From JANMAT01 sp031359995 (GTDB taxonomy: Bacteria > Actinomycetota > Acidimicrobiia > Acidimicrobiales > Ilumatobacteraceae), in the NCBI GenBank assembly GCA_031359995.1, contig JANMAT010000219.1:1-12005 (forward strand): a stretch of 12,005 nucleotides of DNA. The letters run 5' to 3'. The translations under genes and the position numbers were made by a program. Below the pieces are notes generated by a model, which was given only the letters and a program-made list of their open reading frames with translations, ran no database searches and was not told the DNA's origin. Below, in pieces: positions 6,983-12,005 of this stretch. Position 1 is the stretch's first letter. Every line of letters begins with the position of its first letter.

Positions 6983-6989
6983 CTCTTCT

Positions 6990-7409
6990 ATGGTTCATGC
7001 GCGGGTGGCTCGTATCACCGGTGTCCTCGTCTTTGCGGCAGCGGCCGCCGTGTTGACGGCAGCACCGGCCCGGGCGGACGACGGGCCATCGTGCGAGACC
7101 GGCCGAGAGCGGAGCTGCGTAGCCGAGTGTGACGACACCGTCGCCGGCACGGTGACCACGACGCGATCGAACGACGGGTCAGGTGGCGGCGAACGCCCAG
7201 GGCGTCGGACGAGCGAACTCGTCACCGAGGACGAGGCTGATGGCGATGGACGGGACGTCGTCGGCGGCGAACACGACGAGCAGTGCCTGCCGCCCGTCGT
7301 CGTTCCCGAGGCGCCCCTGGCGGTGCTCCTGCCGCTGAGTGCGGCCGGCGTCGCCGGAGTGGTGCTCCTCCGGCGCGAGCGTCGGTTGCGCCGCCTTGTG
7401 CTCGCTTAA
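6990..7409 (+). CDS. Small exported protein with C-terminal VPEAP-type membrane anchor, function unknown
   Basis: The 139-residue protein has a signal peptide: basic MVHARVARIT, hydrophobic 11-24, and an Ala-x-Ala site APARA before Asp30. A hydrophilic, Gly/Asp/Glu-rich middle (30-100) has four cysteines (35, 43, 47, 99), compatible with two disulfides outside the cell. The C-terminus is VVPEAPLAVLLPLSAAG (104-120), a hydrophobic stretch to about 127 and an Arg-rich tail (RRERRLRR). That order of short motif, membrane helix and basic residues is like protein-sorting tails such as PEP-CTERM or LPXTG, but it is neither of those exactly. Codons are strongly GC-ending throughout, supporting real coding. 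The start at 6990 is set by the leaderless -10. I do not recognise the family. A low-complexity middle leaves some doubt. Confidence 0.6.
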   Translation: MVHARVARITGVLVFAAAAAVLTAAPARADDGPSCETGRERSCVAECDDTVAGTVTTTRSNDGSGGGERPGRRTSELVTEDEADGDGRDVVGGEHDEQCLPPVVVPEAPLAVLLPLSAAGVAGVVLLRRERRLRRLVLA

Positions 7410-7424
7410 GGAAGGCCCCGCGCA

Positions 7425-7450
7425 GGCGGTCCGGCAGTGATGGACCCGCC
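7425..7450 (+). terminator. Hairpin downstream of the small exported protein, candidate terminator
   Basis: GGCGGTCC (7425-7432) pairs with GGACCCGCC (7442-7450) with one bulged base and a 9-base loop, 16 bases after the stop at 7409. It is followed by only a short T run (TTT at 7458-7460), so intrinsic termination would be weak, as is common in high-GC actinobacteria. Confidence 0.4.
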
Positions 7451-7496
7451 GCTGACATTTCAACTGTGGGCCATCTGGGTGTCGTGTGACGATGCC

Positions 7497-7502
7497 TAAC
7501 GT
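7497..7502 (+). promoter_or_regulatory. Candidate -10 (TAACGT) for the large surface protein gene
   Basis: TAACGT matches TANNNT and would place the transcript start at about 7509-7511. That leaves a leader of roughly 62 bases before GTG 7572, which has GAGG at 7559-7562 as a possible ribosome binding site. The predicted start also coincides with an ATG at 7511 in another frame (49-codon ORF to 7660). No -35 was recognised. Confidence 0.4.
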
Positions 7503-7571
7503 GAGACCACATGGCGGCTGTTCATGCACCGACTGGGTGCGTGAAGCCGCGCGACCTCGAGGACACACGAC

Positions 7572-10553
7572 GTGGCGACAATTCGGGCGAGGGCGAGACG
7601 GTGGGCACTGTTGCTCGTGGCGGCCATGCTGCCGCTCGGGTTCGGCCTCGGTCGGTCTGACGCAAGTGGTGGGTCGAGCGACTACCGAGCGTTGGCCTCG
7701 GTGGGCGAGACCGGGGCGATCGCCCTCCGTGACGACGGCGCGGTACTTCGCCTCGGTGACGCCAGCCCGCTGTCGATGCCGTCGACCACGACCGCCGTGC
7801 CGGTGGTCGACACGAAGGTGACAGCGACCGGCACGGTCGCGGTCTTGCGAGCAGACGGCTCGGTGAGCTTTGACGCCGGCGTGCCCTTCACGTGCGCCAC
7901 TGATGAGAAGTGGTGGCCGGCGGTGTCGTTCGCCCTCACGGCCGACGGGCGTGGAGCATGGATGGCCCTCATGAACGGGACCGTGATCAGCTGCGGCACG
8001 GCGCCCGACATCGGGCCGACGACTCCGGCGTTCGATGCCCCGGTCGTCGCCATCGCCGAGACGGCGGATGGCGCGGGCTACTACCTGCTCACCGCGCGCG
8101 GTGTGGTTCTCCCGTTCGGCTCGGCCCGACGACACGGTGAGGGCGTGCCCGGCGGAAGCAGGTTCGTCTCCATGGCCGCGACCGCCGATGGCTATTGGCT
8201 GGCTCGCGCCGACGGCGCCGTTCAGTCGTTTGGTGACGCACCGACCTGGGGGAACGCCCTGACCAGTGGCCTGGCCATCGTCGATCTCGCCACCACCCCG
8301 TCCCGCCGGGGATTCCGCCTGCTCGGCACGTCGGGCGACGTCGTCACGTTCGGGCCTGTGGAGCCGATGAACGACGCACTGCCGATCGGGGGGTCCGTGG
8401 CCCGGGACACCTTCGAGGACGGTGAGAGCGCGTGGGTGTCGTGGTGGGGCCCGCCGCGCCCACGCATCGTGAACGACGCGCGGAGCGGGACCGCGGCCCT
8501 GCTCGTGCCTGGGCACTGGAGCACGTTCGGCAACATCACGCGCACGGTGGAAGGGCTCCGAGGCGGGCACACCTACCGCCTGTCGTACTGGGTGAAAGGC
8601 AACACGTCGGTGGGCGGCGAGTTCAACTGGTCGCCACCGGACTGGTCGGTCGTCGTCTCCGGCAGGCTGCCGTCGTTGGCCATCACCGCCGAGCGATGGT
8701 CACGGGTGAGCGTCGACCTCACGGCACCGACGGGGGCCGAGCGCCTCTGGCTGGGCCTCTACGCTGACGCCGACTTCGTACTCGACGACGTGACGCTCGT
8801 TGGGCCGGTCGACAGGCCTCCGGGCGGAGTGTCCTCGTCTTCGGTCTCCTCCGGCTCGTCCTCTACGCTCCAACCGGCGACGACCGCAGCAGGGACCACG
8901 AGCGCGACGACGACGCCCACGACCCCCCCGCCGGAGTCTCCGGGAACCCTGCCGGCCGCCACGCTGCCGACGACGACCCGGCCCCTCCCGACCACGTCGC
9001 CCCCGACCCAGCCGACGACCACCGTGGCAGCACCGGTGCCGACCACCCTGCCGCCTGCGCCGGTGCCGACACCACGGGTGGGTCGCCCGCCGTCGGGTCC
9101 CGACGAGATCGATGCCCGTGTGTGTGGGAGCAGTCGTTTGTTCGGCGGCCCCAACTCGGCCGGCGCGGCGGGTGCGTTGTATGTCGGTCGTTCGGTGGTG
9201 ACGGTGCCGGCCGGTGACAACTCGGGTGCCTTCTCGGGCGGTGCCGGCACGGTGTACTGGTTGGCGCCGGGTCGCCACACGCTGGGGTCGTCGCCGTTCG
9301 GGCAGATCCAGCCGAAGGACGACGACGTGTACATCGGCGCACCGGGTGCGGTGCTCGACGGCGCGGCCACCAACCGCTACGCGTTCGTGGGCCACGCCCA
9401 GCGGGTGGCCATTCGCTATCTGACGATCACTGGGTTCGACGCGCCGGTGAACGAGGGTGTGGTAAACCACGACTCGGGTGATCATTGGCTCATCGAGTTC
9501 TCCACCATCCGGGCCAACGGTGGGGGCGGGATGATGGCCGGGAGTGGTCAGGTGGTGCGCCAGAGCTGTCTGGCCGAGAACGGCCAGTACGGGTTCAACG
9601 CGTATCAGGGTGGTGACGGCATCACGGACGTGGTGTTCGACCACAACGAGATCATGGGGAACAACACGGGTGATTGGGAGGTGCGTCAGCCGGGTTGCGG
9701 CTGCACCGGTGGTGGCAAGTTCTGGGCGGTGAAAGGTGCCCGCATCACGAACAACTGGGTGCATGACAACCATTCGGTGGGGTTGTGGGCCGATACGAAC
9801 AACATCGACTTCCTGTTCGAGCGCAACGTGGTGGATCACAACGACAACGTCGGCATCTGGTACGAGATCAGCTACAACGCCCGTATCGTCGACAACTTGC
9901 TGACGCGCAACGGGTGGGTGTCGGGCCGCAGCAACCAGGGGGCGCCGGCCCCGGCGATCTACCTGTCCGAATCGGGTGGTGACAGCCGGCTCCGGTCCAC
10001 CACCGCGGGCGCAGCGATCATCGAGATCGCCGGGAACCAGTTGGTCGACAACTTCTCCGGCATCACGCTCTACGAGAACACGAACCGGTTCTGCAACTCG
10101 AACGGCAACTCGTCCACCGGCTACTGCACCCCGTTCGTCGGCAATGGGAAGATCCCTGCGCCGCAGCAGTACGGCTACGGCCAACCCATCAACCCCAGCC
10201 ACCAGTGCACCGCTCCTGGCATCGCCAGCGAGCCGCTGTACACCGACTGCCGCTGGCGCACCCAGCACGTGTCGATCCACGACAACGCCCTGGCGTTCAA
10301 CCCATCGGTCGTACCGTGCGCCGGCAAGTTCTGTGGCGCCATGTCGCTGTACGGCAGCGGGGCCGACAACCAGGCCTGGCAGCCGTACACCGTGTCCGGC
10401 ACGCTCGACGCGCTGTCGTTCGGGCAGGACAACCGCTGGCGCAACAACACCTACCAGGGCCCCTGGAAGTTCATGACCCGCTTCGGCGACCAGGTCGACC
10501 TGGCGACCTGGCGGGGAACCTACGCCCAGGACCAGGGAAGCAGCTTCGGCTGA
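7572..10553 (+). CDS. Secreted multidomain protein: propeller-like repeats, carbohydrate-binding-type jelly roll, Thr/Pro linker, right-handed beta-helix
   Basis: The 993-residue protein begins with a signal peptide (MATIRARARRWALLLVAAML, cleavage near 26-32). Residues 36-266 contain propeller-type repeats typical of secreted actinobacterial proteins, for example ADGYWLARADGAVQSFGDAP (205-224), with related blocks near 46-62, 85-100, 120-142 and 165-183. Residues 275-412 resemble a CBM4/9-type beta-sandwich. They begin with a FEDGESAWVSWWG-like strand, continue through HTYRLSYWVKGNTS (333-346) and end with DFVLDDVTLVG (401-411). A Ser/Thr/Pro-rich linker spans 413-511. Residues about 515-960 form a right-handed parallel beta-helix with repeated N-N/V-D/H-N turns (FDHNEIMGNN, ITNNWVHDNHSVGLW, FERNVVDHNDNVGIWYE). 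Several cysteines (710, 711, 841, 852, 879, 893, 916, 921) could stabilise it. Beta-helices of this kind are found in polysaccharide lyases, epimerases and adhesins, but no catalytic set is identifiable. The start is GTG with weak GAGG. It carries no C-terminal anchor. A role binding or cutting extracellular polysaccharide is inferred. Confidence 0.85.
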   Translation: MATIRARARRWALLLVAAMLPLGFGLGRSDASGGSSDYRALASVGETGAIALRDDGAVLRLGDASPLSMPSTTTAVPVVDTKVTATGTVAVLRADGSVSFDAGVPFTCATDEKWWPAVSFALTADGRGAWMALMNGTVISCGTAPDIGPTTPAFDAPVVAIAETADGAGYYLLTARGVVLPFGSARRHGEGVPGGSRFVSMAATADGYWLARADGAVQSFGDAPTWGNALTSGLAIVDLATTPSRRGFRLLGTSGDVVTFGPVEPMNDALPIGGSVARDTFEDGESAWVSWWGPPRPRIVNDARSGTAALLVPGHWSTFGNITRTVEGLRGGHTYRLSYWVKGNTSVGGEFNWSPPDWSVVVSGRLPSLAITAERWSRVSVDLTAPTGAERLWLGLYADADFVLDDVTLVGPVDRPPGGVSSSSVSSGSSSTLQPATTAAGTTSATTTPTTPPPESPGTLPAATLPTTTRPLPTTSPPTQPTTTVAAPVPTTLPPAPVPTPRVGRPPSGPDEIDARVCGSSRLFGGPNSAGAAGALYVGRSVVTVPAGDNSGAFSGGAGTVYWLAPGRHTLGSSPFGQIQPKDDDVYIGAPGAVLDGAATNRYAFVGHAQRVAIRYLTITGFDAPVNEGVVNHDSGDHWLIEFSTIRANGGGGMMAGSGQVVRQSCLAENGQYGFNAYQGGDGITDVVFDHNEIMGNNTGDWEVRQPGCGCTGGGKFWAVKGARITNNWVHDNHSVGLWADTNNIDFLFERNVVDHNDNVGIWYEISYNARIVDNLLTRNGWVSGRSNQGAPAPAIYLSESGGDSRLRSTTAGAAIIEIAGNQLVDNFSGITLYENTNRFCNSNGNSSTGYCTPFVGNGKIPAPQQYGYGQPINPSHQCTAPGIASEPLYTDCRWRTQHVSIHDNALAFNPSVVPCAGKFCGAMSLYGSGADNQAWQPYTVSGTLDALSFGQDNRWRNNTYQGPWKFMTRFGDQVDLATWRGTYAQDQGSSFG
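8874..9071 (+). repeat. Thr/Pro-rich low-complexity linker segment within the surface protein
   Basis: Residues 435-500 of the 993-residue protein are almost entirely Thr, Pro, Ala and Ser, with short runs such as TTTPTTPPP, PTTTRPLPTTSPPTQPTTT and PTTLPPAPVP. The DNA is built from ACG/ACC/CCG codons and contains a run of seven C at 8923-8929. Such linkers are extended, protease-exposed and, in actinobacteria, typical O-glycosylation sites. Confidence 0.8.
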
Positions 10554-10584
10554 GCCGATGACTTCAGGATCGAGCACCTCCTGC

Positions 10585-10615
10585 CGACAAGAACACCATG
10601 ACGGTGTCCTTGTCG
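10585..10615 (+). terminator. Strong hairpin between surface protein and DUF1800 gene, terminator or leader structure
   Basis: CGACAAG-A-ACACC (10585-10597) pairs with GGTGT-C-CTTGTCG (10603-10615). This makes a 13-position stem with a single A/C mismatch and the 5-base loop ATGAC. It starts 32 bases after the stop at 10553. No T run follows. It ends one base before the GGGAGGG ribosome binding site (10617-10623) of the next gene, so it could terminate the upstream message or modulate translation of the next gene if the two are cotranscribed. Confidence 0.5.
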
Positions 10616-10628
10616 CGGGAGGGCTCGC

Positions 10629-11930
10629 GTGTCGACGGGAGCTGACGTGGTCGCTCACCTGCTGCGGCGGGCCGGGTTCGGGGCCGAAGAGCCCGACCTG
10701 GTCGCCTTCTGCGCCCTCGATCTGGCCGAGGGCATCGATCGTCTGTTCGACCGCAGCGCCGAGCCACCTGACGTGATGCCGGCCACGCTGCTGAACCCGA
10801 ACGAGAACCACTGGACGCAGTGGGCCCTGTGCGTCCAGGAGTGGCTCGAGCGCATGGCGGTGACGCCGACGCCGCTGGTGGAGAAGATGACCATGTTCTG
10901 GCACGGGCACTTCGTATCGGGCATCGACAAGGTCGGCTCGATGGGGGCGATGTGGCAGCAGATCGCCACCTACCGGCGGCTGTGCTTCGGCAACCTGAAG
11001 GATCTGGCCCGGGCGATGGCGGTGGAGCCGGCGATGCTGCGGTACCTCGACAACGACGTGAGCCGGGCCGGCACCCCGAACCTGAACTTCGCCCGGGAGC
11101 TGTTCGAGCTGTTCCTGCTGGGTGTGGGCAACTACACCGAGCACGACATCGCCGAATCGGCCCGGGCGTGGACCGGTCACACGATCGACGCCGCGACCGG
11201 TGCGTACACGTTCCGGGCCGACTGGCACGACGACGGTGACAAGACGATCTTCGGTGTCACCCGGAACTTCGACGGCACCGACGTGATCGACCTCGTGTTC
11301 TCATTGCCGGCGACGCGCCGGGCCTGCGCACGGTTCATCGTCGGTGAGCTGTGGGCCTACCTCGCCCACCCGTCGCCCCCCGCCGCGCTCATCGACGAGT
11401 TGGCCGGCGTGTTCCTCGATGCCGACTTCGAGATCGTCCCGCTCCTGCGGGCGATCCTCCTGCACCCGGCGTTCCTGGCCGACCACGCCCGGGACGGTCT
11501 CGTGCGGTCGCCGGTCGAGTGGTGCGTGGCTCTGCGCCGAGCCACGGGCGTGCCCTTCGCCGAGAGCCACCCCGAGTGGTGGCTCGGTGCCATGGGCCAG
11601 CTGCCCTACAGCCCGCCCGACGTCAGCGGCTGGCGGTCGAACGAGTACTGGCTGTCGACGACGGCGGCCGCCGCTCGCGCCGACTATGCCGCGCACGTCG
11701 CTTGGAAGGCCCGCGGGGCCGGCACGCTGATGGAGACGCTGGGCATGACCGCGCCGGCGGCGGTGGAGGTGGCCCTCGAGCGCTTCGGTGTGAGCGGCGC
11801 TTCGACGGTGACGAAGAACGCCATCGGCACGTGGCTGGTCGCTCAGCGCAGCGTGCCGTGGACCGGGTGGAACCAGGTCCAGGGGATCATGGTCCTCGCT
11901 GCCCTGTCACCCGAGATGCAACTCGCCTGA
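10629..11930 (+). CDS. DUF1800 family protein
   Basis: The 433-residue protein carries the recognisable DUF1800 blocks. These are HLLRRAGFGA (10-19), VEKMTMFWHGHFVSG (84-98), the core NLNFARELFELFLLGVGNYT (151-170) followed by EHDIAESARAWTGH, LLRAILLHPAFL (272-283) and SPPDVSGWRS (328-337). The molecular function of DUF1800 is not established. It is known for being encoded next to DUF1501 proteins. GTG 10629 was chosen because GGGAGGG lies five bases upstream and the family N-terminal motif starts at residue 10. No signal peptide is visible in this form. The next gene begins 12 bases after the stop with an ideal ribosome binding site, so the two are surely an operon. Length is within the shorter end of the family. 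Confidence 0.9.
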   Translation: MSTGADVVAHLLRRAGFGAEEPDLVAFCALDLAEGIDRLFDRSAEPPDVMPATLLNPNENHWTQWALCVQEWLERMAVTPTPLVEKMTMFWHGHFVSGIDKVGSMGAMWQQIATYRRLCFGNLKDLARAMAVEPAMLRYLDNDVSRAGTPNLNFARELFELFLLGVGNYTEHDIAESARAWTGHTIDAATGAYTFRADWHDDGDKTIFGVTRNFDGTDVIDLVFSLPATRRACARFIVGELWAYLAHPSPPAALIDELAGVFLDADFEIVPLLRAILLHPAFLADHARDGLVRSPVEWCVALRRATGVPFAESHPEWWLGAMGQLPYSPPDVSGWRSNEYWLSTTAAAARADYAAHVAWKARGAGTLMETLGMTAPAAVEVALERFGVSGASTVTKNAIGTWLVAQRSVPWTGWNQVQGIMVLAALSPEMQLA

Positions 11931-11931
11931 C

Positions 11932-11938
11932 AAGGAGG
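11932..11938 (+). promoter_or_regulatory. Consensus Shine-Dalgarno (AAGGAGG) for the last gene
   Basis: AAGGAGG lies four bases before GTG 11943 and immediately follows the DUF1800 stop codon. It is the strongest ribosome binding site in the window and fixes the start of the truncated gene downstream. Confidence 0.75.
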
Positions 11939-11942
11939 TCTC

Positions 11943-12005
11943 GTGCAACACGACGTTGCGTCGATCGTCCGATCCCTCGGACGACCCGATGAGGGCGTGT
12001 GGTCC
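11943..12005 (+). CDS. Start of a gene cut by the window edge, probable partner of the DUF1800 gene (DUF1501 by precedent)
   Basis: Only 21 codons are visible (reading MQHDVASIVRSLGRPDEGVW and one further residue), beginning with GTG behind a consensus ribosome binding site. No domain can be recognised from so little sequence. DUF1800 genes are very often followed by a DUF1501 gene, so that is the first guess from neighbourhood alone. The visible N-terminus does not show the twin-arginine signal that many DUF1501 proteins have. Confidence 0.6.
   Translation, partial: MQHDVASIVRSLGRPDEGVWS

Larger units (their letters stand above)
6784..6989. promoter_or_regulatory. Divergent intergenic region, GT-C unit versus exported protein
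   Basis: These 206 bases are the longest gene-free stretch in the window and hold promoters for both directions. For the leftward unit TACGGT (complement of 6844-6849) fits TANNNT and would give a leader of roughly 55 bases. For the rightward gene a leaderless -10 lies at 6977-6982. A perfect dyad at 6861-6879 lies in the -35 region of the leftward promoter. No RNA gene or further ORF with coding character was recognised here. Confidence 0.5.

Noticed and set aside
6669..6989. N-terminal extension of the small exported protein
   Set aside because: It would run through the divergent promoter region and into the GT-C gene. The signal peptide begins at ATG 6990, right after the -10 element.
7179..8570. 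Leftward open frame of 463 codons opposite the propeller region
   Set aside because: No motifs and His/Arg-rich composition. The opposite strand carries a signal peptide and repeat-bearing protein.
8700..11228. Leftward open frame of 842 codons opposite the beta-helix and DUF1800 genes
   Set aside because: Its translation is rich in Arg, His and Val without any recognisable fold. It mirrors two well-supported rightward genes and is a by-product of GC-rich codon use.
1..12005. CRISPR arrays, tRNA or rRNA genes, insertion sequences, integrase or attachment sites, toxin-antitoxin or phage-defence genes
   Set aside because: Looked for on both strands and none seen. The locus reads as chromosomal surface-glycan and surface-protein genes.

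Overview
The window is GC-rich, with codons that mostly end in G or C, weak Shine-Dalgarno use and probable leaderless starts. Together with a secreted protein carrying actinobacterial-type propeller repeats and a DUF1800 protein, this suggests a high-GC actinobacterium, possibly of the Acidimicrobiia. That placement is an inference from style, not from a marker gene. No tRNA, rRNA, CRISPR array, insertion sequence or integrase was seen. Coding density is high and no gene-free stretch exceeds about 210 bases.

The left half (1-6783) is a sugar-activation and glycan-assembly locus in three transcription units. Leftward unit A (1181 to beyond the window edge) encodes a SIS-domain sugar-phosphate isomerase resembling GmhA, translationally coupled to an NAD-dependent sugar epimerase/dehydratase that runs off the window. 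Rightward unit B (1364-2656) is a single polyprenyl-phosphate-type family 2 glycosyltransferase with C-terminal membrane helices. Leftward unit C (6783-2660) encodes a polytopic GT-C-type glycosyltransferase, a GHMP kinase strongly resembling D-glycero-D-manno-heptose 7-phosphate kinase (HddA), a sugar-1-phosphate nucleotidyltransferase (HddC position) and a SAM methyltransferase. Units B and C converge with a 3-base gap. Isomerase, anomeric kinase and nucleotidyltransferase are three of the four steps of the GDP-D,D-heptose route. The bisphosphatase (GmhB) is not in the window. A plausible reading is that a nucleotide-activated, perhaps methylated, heptose-like sugar is made in the cytoplasm, a polyprenyl-phosphate sugar is formed by the family 2 enzyme, and the GT-C enzyme transfers it outside the membrane.

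The right half (6990-12005) reads rightward and is about the cell surface. It has a small exported protein with a C-terminal VPEAP / hydrophobic / Arg-rich anchor, preceded by a textbook leaderless promoter. Next is a 993-residue secreted protein with a signal peptide, propeller-like repeats, a carbohydrate-binding-type jelly roll, a Thr/Pro-rich linker and a right-handed beta-helix. After a strong hairpin come a DUF1800 protein and the first 21 codons of a tightly linked gene, by family precedent perhaps DUF1501.

Points worth a second look are two dyads in the two divergent intergenic regions, two TANNNT-7nt-ATG leaderless promoters, and the juxtaposition of lipid-linked sugar transfer with a secreted Thr/Pro-rich protein. 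The architecture and local codon-use change of the large surface protein, and the hairpin abutting the DUF1800 ribosome binding site, also stand out.
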